DNA of 64,000 nt from JASGDN01 sp049840815 (GTDB lineage Bacteria; Chloroflexota; Chloroflexia; Thermomicrobiales; UBA6265). Location: assembly GCA_049840815.1 (NCBI GenBank), contig JASGJI010000014.1:124001-188000 (forward strand). The letters are read 5' to 3'. Shown in pieces: positions 50,709-59,654 of this stretch (its first letter is position 1; every line of letters begins with the position of its first letter). Below the pieces are notes generated by a model. It was not told the origin of the DNA, did not search any database, and worked only from the letters and a program-made list of their open reading frames with translations. The translations under genes were made by a program, and so were the position numbers.

Positions 50709-51554
50709 TCAGGCAGGGAAGGGAATGCCAGTCTCCAGCAGCGTCTTGAGTCCTGAAAGCAGGGGCGGCCAGCCCTCGGTGACCATCCCCACCAGCGCGC
50801 TGTCGGCGGTTTCGCTGGTGTGGGTAACGATCAGCTGCACCCACGTGTCGTTGTCCTTCAGCGGCTCAATCTCGAAGGTGACAACCGAGCGCGGTTCGGC
50901 GAGAAGCGTCTCACGCATCGCGTCGTCCAGCCCGATGAGCGCGGAGAACTCCGGGGTGAACCCGTGCCAGGTGAAGGAAAGCTGCTTGAAGGGATCGGCC
51001 TCCAGCACCTTCTGCCCAGGGTCTTCGATGCGGGTGCCATCGTAGATCCAGATCATTGGCGATCCGGGCTGCCAGTCGGTGATGAACTCCATGTTCCAGT
51101 ACTGGCGCGTGAATTCGGTGGTGGTCAGGGCCTGCCAGAGCTTCTCCGGCGTGGTCCGAATCCAGGTGCGGTAGACGAACTGCGAGTGGTCGGTGGTTGG
51201 GGATGAGGTCATGCCGGGACTCTCCTGCGCTTCGAGGGCGGTCTTGAGATCGGCCAAAGCCTGGGCGCGTCGGCGGTCGAAGGTCCGCACCCAACGATCG
51301 GCGATGGCGTGAATGGGAACGACATTCAGGTAGTGCCGTTTCTCGCGTCCGTGCCAGACGGTGGTGATGAGGTGCGCGTGCTCGAGGATGGCGAGGTGCT
51401 TGCTGACCGATTGCCGCGTCATGGCGAGGCCGGCGCACAACTCGCCAAGGGTCTGCCCGTCGCGGGTGTTCAGCCGGTCCAACAGTTCGCGGCGGCTGGA
51501 ATCGGCCAGCGCCCGAAAGACATCGTCCCCGTCCACAATTCGTTCCCTCGTCAT
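50709..51554 (-). CDS. ArsR-type regulator fused to SRPBCC (AHSA1) domain
   Basis: This 281-residue protein joins an ArsR winged helix (Phe-Arg-Ala-Leu-Ala-Asp-Ser-Ser-Arg-Arg-Glu-Leu-Leu-Asp-Arg-Leu and Gln-Ser-Val-Ser-Lys-His-Leu-Ala) with an AHSA1/SRPBCC lipid- or ligand-binding fold (Trp-Gln-Ala-Leu-Thr and Phe-Thr-Trp-His-Gly-Phe). There are no obvious metal Cys pairs, so it probably senses an organic ligand. The ATG at 51554 lies inside a large palindrome that is almost certainly its own operator. A stronger start further upstream would also read through the palindrome. Confidence 0.88.
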   Translation of the reverse strand: MTRERIVDGDDVFRALADSSRRELLDRLNTRDGQTLGELCAGLAMTRQSVSKHLAILEHAHLITTVWHGREKRHYLNVVPIHAIADRWVRTFDRRRAQALADLKTALEAQESPGMTSSPTTDHSQFVYRTWIRTTPEKLWQALTTTEFTRQYWNMEFITDWQPGSPMIWIYDGTRIEDPGQKVLEADPFKQLSFTWHGFTPEFSALIGLDDAMRETLLAEPRSVVTFEIEPLKDNDTWVQLIVTHTSETADSALVGMVTEGWPPLLSGLKTLLETGIPFPA

Positions 51555-51604
51555 GCATCCGAATGGTTGCATACAATCATGCAACCATTCGGATGCATGT
51601 CAAG
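51553..51604 (-). promoter_or_regulatory. Large perfect palindrome over the promoter of the ArsR-SRPBCC gene
   Basis: Twenty-base arms at 51553-51572 and 51579-51598 form a perfect inverted repeat with a six-base spacer. On the minus strand a TTGACA (51604-51599) directly precedes it as a -35 box. The palindrome then covers the -10 region, the likely transcript start and the translation start. This is a clear autoregulatory operator layout. It could also form a hairpin in the RNA. Confidence 0.85.
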
Positions 51605-51642
51605 CGGTTCCGGTGGCCCGCATTGTGGAGGAGGGCAAGTCG

Positions 51643-51688
51643 CGCTACGAGCGGTAAGGACAACACAGTCCTTCCCGCTCGTAGCGCG
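51643..51688 (-). terminator. Terminator hairpin after AbgB-like gene
   Basis: GCGCTACGAGCGG-(TA)-AGGAC pairs with GTCC(TT)-CCGCTCGTAGCGC, with a two-base mismatch and a six-base loop. It lies 16 bases beyond the minus-strand stop at 51704. Confidence 0.72.
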
Positions 51689-51703
51689 TGGCATGGACGA
51701 CGA

Positions 51704-53143
51704 TCAGACCTTGCGTGGCTGCACGTCCGCCGGGATCGGGCAGCGATACGGGCGACCCTTGGTGGATTCGGCGAACTCGTCCTTCGCGGCCTGGAGCAGG
51801 GCGGGATCGGTGATGAAGTCCGCCGCGGTGATGGCCATGCCCTTCGCGGCGTGGAGCATGCCCTTGTGCCCGATGCCGACGCCGCCGGTGGCAGTGTTCG
51901 CCCAGCTGTGACCCGGCACCCCGAGCGCGAAGCAGGTAGTACGGAACTGGCTGGTGGGCGTGATCCACGAGACGTCGGCGACATCGGTGGAGCCGGAGCC
52001 GACCTCGCCGGCATCGCGCAGCGGCCAGACGGTGGCGGAGAGGCCGTCGTTGACGATCTCCTCCGGCAGGTGGCGCTTGGTGAGCAGGGATCGGCGCAGT
52101 CCTTCCGGATACTGCTCGGCAACCGCCTTGCCGTAGGCGTAGTCCTCGTCATCGAAGGCGATCTCGCCGAGCTCCTCCAGCACCTTGCCCATCGTGCGGG
52201 TGATGACCTTGTTCGGCAGCATGTTGTAGGCGCCGGAGATGAAGTTCTCCGTCATCGTGGTCTCGGTCATCAGGGCCGCGCCCTCCGCGATCTTGCGGAC
52301 GCGATCGGTCAATTCCTCGACCTGGTAGCGCTCCGGGGAGCGGATGAAATACCAGACCTCGCAATCGTCCGGCACCACGTTCGGGGCGCCCCCGCCGTTC
52401 GTGATCACGTAATGGATGCGGGCCTTGTCGATCGTATGCTCGCGCAGGAAGTTGACACCGACGTTCATCAGCTCGACCGCATCAAGGGCAGAACGCCCCG
52501 TTTCCGGGTTGCCAGCGGCGTGGGCCGTGCGGCCCTTGAAGCGGAACTTGATGTTGTTCACCGCGAGGCTGCTGGATGCCCAGACGGTGGTGTCGATGCC
52601 GGGGTGCCAGGTGATGGCCATGTCCAGATCGTCGAAGGCACCACCGCGCGCCATGAAGACCTTGCCCTCGCAGGTCTCCTCCGCCGGACAGCCGTAGTAC
52701 CGGACGGTCGCGGGGGTGTCGGTCGCGATCAGCCACGCCTTGAGGACGGAAGCGGCGGCGAGGGCGGCGGTGCCGAGCAGGTTGTGGCCGCAGCCGTGCC
52801 CCGGACCATCCACGACGATCGGTTCCTGCCCCGGTTGGCGCTTCTGGGAGAGGCTGGGCAGGGCGTCGTACTCCCCGAGGAAGCCGATGATCGGCCCCCC
52901 GGAGCCGTGCGTGTAGGAGGCCATGAAGGCAGTCGGGAGGCCCCCGACGTTGCCGGTGATGGCGAAGCCGTCGGCGGCGAGGTCGTCGGATTGGAGCTTG
53001 CATGCCTTGAACTCGGCGAGCGCGACCTCCGGGTTCTCCCAGATCTCGTCGGCCATGCGGATGAAGCGGCCCTGCCGTTCCTCCAGCCATTCGACGATGT
53101 TCTCGTTCGTGGATGTGGATGCGGTTGCTGAGGTGTCGGTCAT
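51704..53143 (-). CDS. M20 amidohydrolase, AbgB-like
   Basis: This 479-residue peptidase resembles subunit B of p-aminobenzoyl-glutamate hydrolase, which cuts amide bonds of folate breakdown products. Metal and catalytic segments are Gly-Glu-Tyr-Asp-Ala-Leu-Pro, Asp-Gly-Pro-Gly-His-Gly-Cys-Gly-His-Asn and Cys-Pro-Ala-Glu-Glu near residue 157. A Gly-Arg-Thr-Ala-His-Ala-Ala dimerisation motif follows. Usually AbgA is adjacent, but here it is alone. GGAGGAGG precedes ATG 53143, which is chosen over 53158. An amidohydrolase acting on another N-acyl amino acid is equally possible. Confidence 0.88.
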   Translation of the reverse strand: MTDTSATASTSTNENIVEWLEERQGRFIRMADEIWENPEVALAEFKACKLQSDDLAADGFAITGNVGGLPTAFMASYTHGSGGPIIGFLGEYDALPSLSQKRQPGQEPIVVDGPGHGCGHNLLGTAALAAASVLKAWLIATDTPATVRYYGCPAEETCEGKVFMARGGAFDDLDMAITWHPGIDTTVWASSSLAVNNIKFRFKGRTAHAAGNPETGRSALDAVELMNVGVNFLREHTIDKARIHYVITNGGGAPNVVPDDCEVWYFIRSPERYQVEELTDRVRKIAEGAALMTETTMTENFISGAYNMLPNKVITRTMGKVLEELGEIAFDDEDYAYGKAVAEQYPEGLRRSLLTKRHLPEEIVNDGLSATVWPLRDAGEVGSGSTDVADVSWITPTSQFRTTCFALGVPGHSWANTATGGVGIGHKGMLHAAKGMAITAADFITDPALLQAAKDEFAESTKGRPYRCPIPADVQPRKV

Positions 53144-53324
53144 GCGGTCCTCCTCCATGCGCGGGTGCCAGTGGTCGCAGCATCCCGCAGGTGCGCGAAT
53201 CCGGCAAGGGAGCGGTACGAGGATTGACGAGGCATGGCACCGAATCCGGATGACCGACGGATGTGTGGGTGCCTGGCTTACGGGGGCAATACTGGACCGA
53301 CCGCGTGTCGCGGCCCGCGAATGA

Positions 53325-53352
53325 GGCGGGCGTAGTTCATGCCGCGCCCGCC
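53325..53352 (-). terminator. Hairpin after cydB
   Basis: GGCGGGCG pairs with CGCCCGCC around a 12-base loop, 11 bases beyond the minus-strand stop at 53363. Confidence 0.55.
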
Positions 53353-53362
53353 GTTTCGTCCG

Positions 53363-54415
53363 CTAGTCTCCGACGCCCTCCGCGTATCGCCCATCGCCGA
53401 CCTGCGCCACGATCTTGTGCGCATCCGGGATGTTCGCCGTGCTCAGACGCTTGCGGAAGACCCAGTAGGTCCAGCCTTGGTAGACCAGCACCAAAGGCAC
53501 CCCGAACGCCGCCACGAACGTCATCAGCTTCAACGTGTACGGCGACGACGAGGCACTGTGGACCGTCAGATCCCACGCACCATCCAGCGTGCTCGGCAAC
53601 ACGGTCGGGTAGACCGACGCGAAGATCGCCGCCGCGCCAAGGACGATGAAGACCGCGAGCCCGAGGAAACCGCGCTTCTCCGCGCCCGCCCTCAGGTTCA
53701 GCCATGCGAAGGCGACCGCCGCCACCGCGCCGAGGATCGGCACCCACGTCCACCACTTGCCGTTATCGACCTGAACAATCAGCACCCACGCCACAATCGG
53801 CAGCAACAGGATCGGCATCAGCCGCACCGCGAAGTCCCGTGCCCGGTTCCGAATCTCCCCATCTGTCTTCAGCATGACGAACGCCGCGCCATGCACCAGG
53901 CAGAACCCGACCACCGCCAGGCCACCGATCACCGCGTAGCCGTTCAGGAACGTCAGCCAGTTGCCGACGCGATCCCCGTGCTCGTCGAGCGGCAGGCCCG
54001 TGGTCGTCAACGCGAGCCCCGCGCCGATCCCGAAGGCCGCCAGGAACGACCCCAGCGCCATGGCCCATGTCCAGGCGTTTCGCCACTGGTCGGATTCGAC
54101 CTTCCCCCGGTACTCGATGGAGACCGCGCGAAAGATCAGCCCCACCAGCACCAGCGTCAGCGGCACGTACAGCGCCGAGAAGAGTGCCGCGTACCAGAGC
54201 GGAAACGCGGCGAAGGTCGCTCCACCCGCCGTCAGCAACCAGACCTCGTTACCATCCCACACCGGGCCGATGGTGTTGAGCAGCACCCGCCGCTCCTTCT
54301 CGTCGCGGGCCAGCAGCTTCATCAGCATGCCCACGCCGAGATCGAACCCTTCCAGGAAGAGATACCCGATCCAGAGGACCGCAATCAGGATGAACCAGAG
54401 CATTGGCAAGCTCAT
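53363..54415 (-). CDS. cydB: Cytochrome bd ubiquinol oxidase subunit II
   Basis: CydB partners CydA in the oxygen-scavenging bd oxidase. The 350-residue length is standard. It has nine hydrophobic helices and the characteristic Gly-Tyr-Leu-Phe-Leu-Glu-Gly-Phe-Asp-Leu-Gly-Val-Gly near residue 18, and Trp-Asp-Gly-Asn-Glu-Val-Trp-Leu in the second loop. AGGAG six bases before the ATG is clear. It follows cydA by 116 bases, with a perfect hairpin in the gap. No CydX-type small subunit gene was found. Confidence 0.93.
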   Translation of the reverse strand: MSLPMLWFILIAVLWIGYLFLEGFDLGVGMLMKLLARDEKERRVLLNTIGPVWDGNEVWLLTAGGATFAAFPLWYAALFSALYVPLTLVLVGLIFRAVSIEYRGKVESDQWRNAWTWAMALGSFLAAFGIGAGLALTTTGLPLDEHGDRVGNWLTFLNGYAVIGGLAVVGFCLVHGAAFVMLKTDGEIRNRARDFAVRLMPILLLPIVAWVLIVQVDNGKWWTWVPILGAVAAVAFAWLNLRAGAEKRGFLGLAVFIVLGAAAIFASVYPTVLPSTLDGAWDLTVHSASSSPYTLKLMTFVAAFGVPLVLVYQGWTYWVFRKRLSTANIPDAHKIVAQVGDGRYAEGVGD

Positions 54416-54478
54416 GTCAGACTCCTAGTTCCACACCCAGCGCGACCAACGCGCCCTCCGACGTTGATGTCGGCTTTC

Positions 54479-54511
54479 CCGGAGATGCGGCCCTTGTGGC
54501 CGCATCTCCGG
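54479..54511 (-). terminator. Intercistronic hairpin between cydA and cydB
   Basis: CCGGAGATGCGGCC pairs perfectly with GGCCGCATCTCCGG around a CTTGT loop. It lies between the cydA stop and the cydB start, so it may lower cydB expression or stabilise one half of the message. It could be an attenuator, but no alternative structure was found. Confidence 0.6.
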
Positions 54512-54531
54512 ACGATGATCGTGAACCGCGA

Positions 54532-56097
54532 TTAATAGGCGAACGCCAGCACGTCGTCGGCCTTCTTCCGCTCCTCCGGCGTCGGCTCGTGTTTCACCAG
54601 CTCCGGCATCGCCGAGGGAACACCGCCGCGCGTGTACTTGAAGAGCAGTCCGATCTCGACCACCGCCAGCGCCCCGTAGACCAGGGTCAACGTCACCAGC
54701 GAAAAGAGGATCTCCCCCGCCGACACACCCGGCGAGACCGCCGCCGCCGTGAACATGAACACGCCATCGATCCCGGTCGGGTTTGGCGCCACCACGAACG
54801 GCTGGCGTCCCATCTCCGTGAAGATCCAGCCTGCCGCGTTCGCGAGGAATGGCAACAGGATCGCCGCGACACCCAGCCGCATCAGCCACGTCGCCGCCGG
54901 CACCGTGCCCTTGCGCGTCAGCCACCAGGCCAGGATGCCCCCGGCCATCGAGATCATCCCGAAGCCGATCATCGCCCGGAATCCCCAGTAGGTCACTGGC
55001 ATCAGCGGCACATAGCTGATCTCCCGGCCAGCGCGCTCGCCAAGGCGAGGATCGTCCGGCAGATGCGTGCCATACATCGCCTGGTAGATCGGCACCAGAT
55101 CGCCCACGCCCTGCACATCGGTATCGAAGTCGCCATGGGCGAGGAAGGAGAGCAGGCCCGGAATCGCGATCAGGGTCGTCACGTCGTCGCAACTGTTCGA
55201 TCGCAGGTCGCCGATGGTGAGGATGGAGAGGGCACCGCCGTTCTCGCAGGCAGCCTCGGCAGAAGCCATCTTCATCGGCTGCTGCTGGAACATCAGCTTC
55301 GCCTGCTGGTCGCCCGTAATCGCCACCGCAATCCCCGCGACGATTGCCACCACCGCGCCGATGCGCAGCGACGCGATCCAGGCCCGGTGGTCCGTCTTGT
55401 CGCGGCCCGGAATCTCCGGGTGGTCGCCCACAATCACCGCGCCATTCGTGTCGACGGTGTCGATGCCATCAACCCGCCGCCGCCAGAGGTGATACCAGGC
55501 GATGCCGACCAGCAACGCCGCCGCCACCGCGAACGATCCCGCGATCACATGCGGATAGGCGACCAGCGCCGTATTGTTCGTGAAGACCGCCCACGCATCG
55601 TTCATCCGGGGTCGTCCGTCGATCAGCTCGACGCCGACCGGATGCTGCATCCAGGAATTGGCCACGATGATGAAATAGGCCGAAAGAATCGACCCGATCA
55701 CCGCGGCCCACAGCACGCCCAGGTGCAGTTTCTTCGGCAGCCGATCCCACCCGAAGATCCAGAGCCCGAGGAACGTCGATTCGATGAAGAAGGCGAGCAA
55801 CGCCTCCATCGCCAGCGGCGCGCCGAAGACATCCCCCACGAAGCGGCTGTAGTCGCTCCAGGCCATGCCGAACTGGAACTCCTGCACGATGCCGGTCGCG
55901 ACACCCATGATGAAGTTGATGAGGTAGATCTTCCCCCAGAACTTCGTCATCCGCAGGTAGCGCTCGTCTCCGGTGCGAACCCAGAGCGTCTGGAAGATCG
56001 CGACCATCGGCCCCAGCCCGAGCGTGAGCGGCACCATGAAGAAGTGGTAGACCGTCGTGATTCCGAATTGCCATCGTGCGATATCGAGTGGGTCCAT
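54532..56097 (-). CDS. cydA: Cytochrome bd ubiquinol oxidase subunit I
   Basis: CydA carries the haems and the quinol site of cytochrome bd. The 521-residue protein has nine hydrophobic helices. Key features are the N-terminal His in Tyr-His-Phe-Phe-Met (haem d/b595 region), Glu and His helices in the middle, and the conserved Glu-Met-Gly-Arg-Gln-Pro-Phe near residue 428. The quinol loop is short. GAGGAAACG precedes the ATG. It is the first gene of the cydAB unit. The fused CydDC transporter needed for assembly is 10 kb away on the other strand. Confidence 0.93.
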   Translation of the reverse strand: MDPLDIARWQFGITTVYHFFMVPLTLGLGPMVAIFQTLWVRTGDERYLRMTKFWGKIYLINFIMGVATGIVQEFQFGMAWSDYSRFVGDVFGAPLAMEALLAFFIESTFLGLWIFGWDRLPKKLHLGVLWAAVIGSILSAYFIIVANSWMQHPVGVELIDGRPRMNDAWAVFTNNTALVAYPHVIAGSFAVAAALLVGIAWYHLWRRRVDGIDTVDTNGAVIVGDHPEIPGRDKTDHRAWIASLRIGAVVAIVAGIAVAITGDQQAKLMFQQQPMKMASAEAACENGGALSILTIGDLRSNSCDDVTTLIAIPGLLSFLAHGDFDTDVQGVGDLVPIYQAMYGTHLPDDPRLGERAGREISYVPLMPVTYWGFRAMIGFGMISMAGGILAWWLTRKGTVPAATWLMRLGVAAILLPFLANAAGWIFTEMGRQPFVVAPNPTGIDGVFMFTAAAVSPGVSAGEILFSLVTLTLVYGALAVVEIGLLFKYTRGGVPSAMPELVKHEPTPEERKKADDVLAFAY

Positions 56098-56843
56098 CGC
56101 GTTTCCTCACCGTCCAGTCCGGTCGCCCCGAGCGTCCGAGCGCACACCATTGCCCCACACCGGGCCAACCATGACTGAAGTGTATGACGCCGGAAATGCC
56201 GATGATGAAAGGAGGAATGCCATTCTGTCATGCGACTCATGTGCAGAACCGCCCGGCACACACCCGGATTGCGTCAGGCCGCTCCCGACCCCTGTCGGGG
56301 AACCTGTGACCTCGCCCCATCACGCCAGAACGATCCGCCCGCCGCGGAAAGCTCGCCCACTCCCTCCGGCTGCTCGCCAGGCGCGTTCCGACAGTCCGCC
56401 ATCGCACCAAAATCAACTCGTTCATCAATTTTCAGAATGACATTCCGGGAACAATATCAATCCTGATCTTTGATTCATTGCTTTCTCTTGACTCGGCTGA
56501 GCTCCGGGTATACGATCTTCCCATGATTCTTCGAGGAGGAATCGACACGCCATCGTGGCATGAACAGGAGTTCGATCGCCGGAGTACCTTCCACATTCCG
56601 GTCAGACCTGACACAGAATTGACACAGCGAGGTCATACCCTGCCTGCATCGGGTGCTCGCAACGCGCAAGCACCGTTGGGATGCTCCCCATCGTCTCCGC
56701 CGAAATGCGGAACGGTCCCTTCCTGATAGCCCGGTAGACTCATCTCCGAGTCGTCATCGTCCCGTTGACCCGGTTCGCTACCGACCGGGCAGGTTCATCG
56801 TGTGCCCGCGCGCACGGTCTCCGCCCGGAAAGGAGTCTCCATC
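56098..56843. other. Gap of about 745 bases between cydA and the DrrAB-type genes
   Basis: No convincing gene is seen. Several short frames have poor ribosome sites. An AT-richer patch (about 56420-56560) contains a possible promoter: TTGACT (56488-56493) and TACGAT (56511-56516), 17 bases apart. This could drive the downstream transporter genes through a leader of more than 300 bases. Confidence 0.45.
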
Positions 56844-57848
56844 GTGAATGCATCCACCGCCGTCCGCGTCCAGGGACTGCGCAAGTCCTTCGGCAAGACC
56901 GAGGCACTCGCTGGCGTCGATCTCCAGGTGCCGACCGGCTCCGTGCTTGGACTCCTCGGCCCGAACGGTGCGGGCAAGACGACCACCGTCCGCATCCTCA
57001 CTACCCTCCTCAAGCCCGACGCCGGCAGCGCGGAGGTCGCGGGCGTCAACGTCCTCACCCAGCCGGAGAAGGTGCGTTCCCTGATCGGCCTCACCGGCCA
57101 ATACGCCGCCGTCGACGAGATCCTCACCGGCAAGGAGAACCTGGTCATGTTTGGCCAGCTCTACCGGCTCACCCATCGCTCGGCAGTGAAGCGGGCCGAC
57201 GAACTGCTGGAGCGCTTCAACCTCACCGATGCCGCCAACCGCACCCTGAAGACCTATTCCGGCGGCATGCGCCGCCGCCTCGATCTCGCCGCCAGCCTCA
57301 TCGTCGCCCCGCCGGTCCTCTTCCTCGACGAGCCGACCACCGGCCTCGATCCCCGCAGCCGCAACGATATGTGGGAGGTCATTGCCGACCTCGTGGCCGA
57401 CGGCACCACCGTCCTGCTCACCACCCAGTATTTGGAAGAAGCGGACAAGCTCGCCGATACCATCGTGGTGATCGACCATGGGCGGGTGATCGCCGAAGGC
57501 ACCTCCGACCAGTTGAAGACGCAGGTCGGCGGCGAACGCCTCGCCATCGGCATCCCGAGCGGGGCCAGCTTCGAGCAGGCCGAACGCGCGCTCCGCTCAC
57601 TCTCTGGCGCCGACGGCGACCGCGATGGCGGCGTGCAGATCGACCGCGAGGCCTCCGTGCTCACGGTGCCGTTCCCGGTCGGGGCGAAGGGGTTGCCGGA
57701 GGCCGTCCGCGAACTGGACGCCGCCGGAATCGAGCTCGCCGATCTCGCGCTGCGCCGCCCGACGCTGGACGATGTCTTCCTCTCCCTCACCGGGCGCCCC
57801 GCCGAAGAGGCGAACACCGCCGCTACACCGCAGGAGAAGGCCGCATGA
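56844..57848 (+). CDS. DrrA-type ABC transporter ATP-binding protein
   Basis: This 334-residue ATPase powers antibiotic or lipid export. Walker A is Gly-Pro-Asn-Gly-Ala-Gly-Lys-Thr-Thr, the signature Tyr-Ser-Gly-Gly-Met-Arg-Arg-Arg, Walker B Leu-Phe-Leu-Asp-Glu-Pro-Thr-Thr-Gly-Leu-Asp-Pro. The Gln loop shows Ile-Gly-Leu-Thr-Gly-Gln-Tyr-Ala-Ala-Val-Asp, typical of the DrrA group. A C-terminal domain of about 100 residues resembles DrrA. AAAGGAG nine bases before the GTG at 56844 sets the start. Its stop overlaps the next start by four bases. Confidence 0.93.
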   Translation: MNASTAVRVQGLRKSFGKTEALAGVDLQVPTGSVLGLLGPNGAGKTTTVRILTTLLKPDAGSAEVAGVNVLTQPEKVRSLIGLTGQYAAVDEILTGKENLVMFGQLYRLTHRSAVKRADELLERFNLTDAANRTLKTYSGGMRRRLDLAASLIVAPPVLFLDEPTTGLDPRSRNDMWEVIADLVADGTTVLLTTQYLEEADKLADTIVVIDHGRVIAEGTSDQLKTQVGGERLAIGIPSGASFEQAERALRSLSGADGDRDGGVQIDREASVLTVPFPVGAKGLPEAVRELDAAGIELADLALRRPTLDDVFLSLTGRPAEEANTAATPQEKAA

Positions 57849-58717
57849 GCAACCAGACCCTGAGCGTTCCCGCCGCGACCGTCGGTGGGAACCGTCCACG
57901 CAGCTACACGACGGACCTGGAAATGGTCCACCACAACCGGCTGATCGCCGTTCTCACCGACTCGGTCGTGCTGGCCCGGCGCAGCCTGAAGAAGATCCCC
58001 CGCCAACCCGACTGGCTGATGGGCGCGACCATCCAGCCGATCATGTTCCTCCTGCTCTTCCGCTACATCTTCGCGGGCTCGATGCAGTACGCGATGCCCG
58101 CCGGCGTGAGCGCGGTGAACTACCTGATCGCCGGCATCATCGTCCAGGGTATCGTCTTCGGCTCGATCAACACCGCGCTCGGCCTGGCGACGGACGCGAA
58201 GGAAGGGCTGATGGACCGCTTCCGCGTGCTGCCGATGACCCGATCATCGGTCCTGCTCGGGCGCATCCTGGCTGACACGATCCTGATCGTGATCGTCACC
58301 ACCATCACCATTCTGGCGGGACTTGCCGTCGGGTTCCGGCCCAACGGCGACGTGCTCGACTGGCTCAGGGCGATCGGCCTGATGCTGCTGTTCTCGTTCG
58401 CGCTGTCATGGGTGGGGGCGATCATCGGCCTCGGCCTGAAGAGCATCGAAGCGGTCAGTTCCATCGGCCTGATCTGGATCTTCCCGTTCACCTTCATCAG
58501 CAGCGCCTTCGCCGAACCGAGCACCTTCCCGAGCTGGATGCAGGGCTTCGCGAAGAACCAACCCTTCACCCTCGTCGTCGATTCCGTCCGCGGCTGGCTC
58601 ACAGGCTACCCGGATGTGGGCAACAAGGGATTGATCGCAGCGGCCTGGCTGGTCGGCCTGCTCGCGGTCGCCGTGCCACTCGCTATCTGGACCTACGAAC
58701 GCCGCGCGAAGTCCTGA
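57845..58717 (+). CDS. DrrB-type ABC transporter permease
   Basis: This 290-residue ABC-2 type permease has six membrane helices and pairs with the DrrA-like ATPase. Segments such as Gln-Pro-Ile-Met-Phe-Leu-Leu-Leu-Phe-Arg-Tyr-Ile-Phe and Asp-Arg-Phe-Arg-Val-Leu-Pro-Met-Thr-Arg are family marks. Its ATG overlaps the ATPase stop (ATGA), so they are co-translated. A hairpin at 58816-58855 ends the unit. The exported compound, possibly an antibiotic or lipid, is unknown. Confidence 0.92.
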   Translation: MSNQTLSVPAATVGGNRPRSYTTDLEMVHHNRLIAVLTDSVVLARRSLKKIPRQPDWLMGATIQPIMFLLLFRYIFAGSMQYAMPAGVSAVNYLIAGIIVQGIVFGSINTALGLATDAKEGLMDRFRVLPMTRSSVLLGRILADTILIVIVTTITILAGLAVGFRPNGDVLDWLRAIGLMLLFSFALSWVGAIIGLGLKSIEAVSSIGLIWIFPFTFISSAFAEPSTFPSWMQGFAKNQPFTLVVDSVRGWLTGYPDVGNKGLIAAAWLVGLLAVAVPLAIWTYERRAKS

Positions 58718-58815
58718 TCCAGCCCTTCCCACCGATCACTGACGGCGGGACGCCGGACGTCATCACCCCTCTCGATGGCGTCTGGAATGTCCGGCATTCC
58801 GATACCCTCCGGCAC

Positions 58816-58855
58816 CACGCCCTGCGGATGGCCAGCACCATCGCCGCAGGGCGTG
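58816..58855. terminator. Bidirectional terminator hairpin
   Basis: CACGCCCTGCGG pairs with CCGCAGGGCGTG, with an inner ATGG/CCAT stem. It lies between the plus-strand stop at 58717 and the minus-strand stop at 58889. Confidence 0.68.
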
Positions 58856-58888
58856 TTGCCCATTCCGCTCGCTGTCCCCGGCAGGACG

Positions 58889-59587
58889 TCAGGCGATGAG
58901 GTTCCGGATGATCGGAAGCAGGGCCAACAGGTCATTTACGTCCACGTCCGCAGTAGGCTCTCCAGAGGCGACCTTGCCAGAACGATTCACCCACGCTACC
59001 GGAATCCCCAGCGCCACCGCCCCGGCCACATCGCTGGACCGCGAGTCCCCGACGTGCAGCACCTCGTCCGAACGCAATCCGAGCGCCTGCAATCCGGCCA
59101 GGAAGAGTTCCGGATTTGGCTTGTACGATCGGACGTCCTCACTGGTCAGTACGCAGTCGGCAACGATCCCGTGAACCGCCATTGCCATCTCGATGTCCCG
59201 GCGGTCGATGTTGGACACGATGCAGACCGGTAGCCCCATCACGCGCAGTTCGTCCAGGAAGATGTGCGTTTCCGGGAAGACCGGCGGCGCGGCCCAATGC
59301 GCGAACTGCGTCGCCAGCAGCGCATCGGGATCGATCTCCGCGCCAACGTCCGCCGCTGCCGCTATCAGGGACCGTCGCGCCAGGTCGCGCTGCAGCACGA
59401 ATGTCTCCCCGCGCGCCGTCGCATAACCTTCCCGGAAATGGACCCACCACCGCGCGCCGATCTGCCCTGCACTCACTTCTTCCCGTCCGTCGGGAATGGA
59501 CAATCGCACGGCCTCGCAGATTGCGGCGATCACCTCGTCATCCTCGTGGACGAGCGTTCCATAGAAATCGAGCAATATCCCACGCAC
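58889..59587 (-). CDS. HAD-superfamily hydrolase, subfamily IA
   Basis: This 232-residue phosphatase-type protein has motif I Asp-Phe-Tyr-Gly-Thr-Leu near the start, a helical cap, motif II Ile-Val-Ser-Asn-Ile-Asp, a Lys-Pro-Asn-Pro-Glu motif III and motif IV His-Val-Gly-Asp-Ser-Arg-Ser-Ser-Asp-Val. The layout matches phosphoglycolate/haloacid-type HADs. AGGAGG six bases before GTG 59587 sets the start; residues before it are unnatural. Substrate unknown. Confidence 0.88.
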   Translation of the reverse strand: MRGILLDFYGTLVHEDDEVIAAICEAVRLSIPDGREEVSAGQIGARWWVHFREGYATARGETFVLQRDLARRSLIAAAADVGAEIDPDALLATQFAHWAAPPVFPETHIFLDELRVMGLPVCIVSNIDRRDIEMAMAVHGIVADCVLTSEDVRSYKPNPELFLAGLQALGLRSDEVLHVGDSRSSDVAGAVALGIPVAWVNRSGKVASGEPTADVDVNDLLALLPIIRNLIA

Positions 59588-59654
59588 CTTCGACCTCCTC
59601 CGTACCTGACGGTTCCCCCATAACCTCGATCCCCGGCGGCACCGAATGGGGCCA

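Noticed and set aside
53339..56178. Long plus-strand frames antisense to cydA and cydB
   Set aside because: Composition is typical antisense translation; cydA and cydB on the minus strand are certain.
56478..56726. 82-codon plus-strand frame behind a possible promoter
   Set aside because: No ribosome site at the right distance and no natural sequence pattern; treated as leader DNA.
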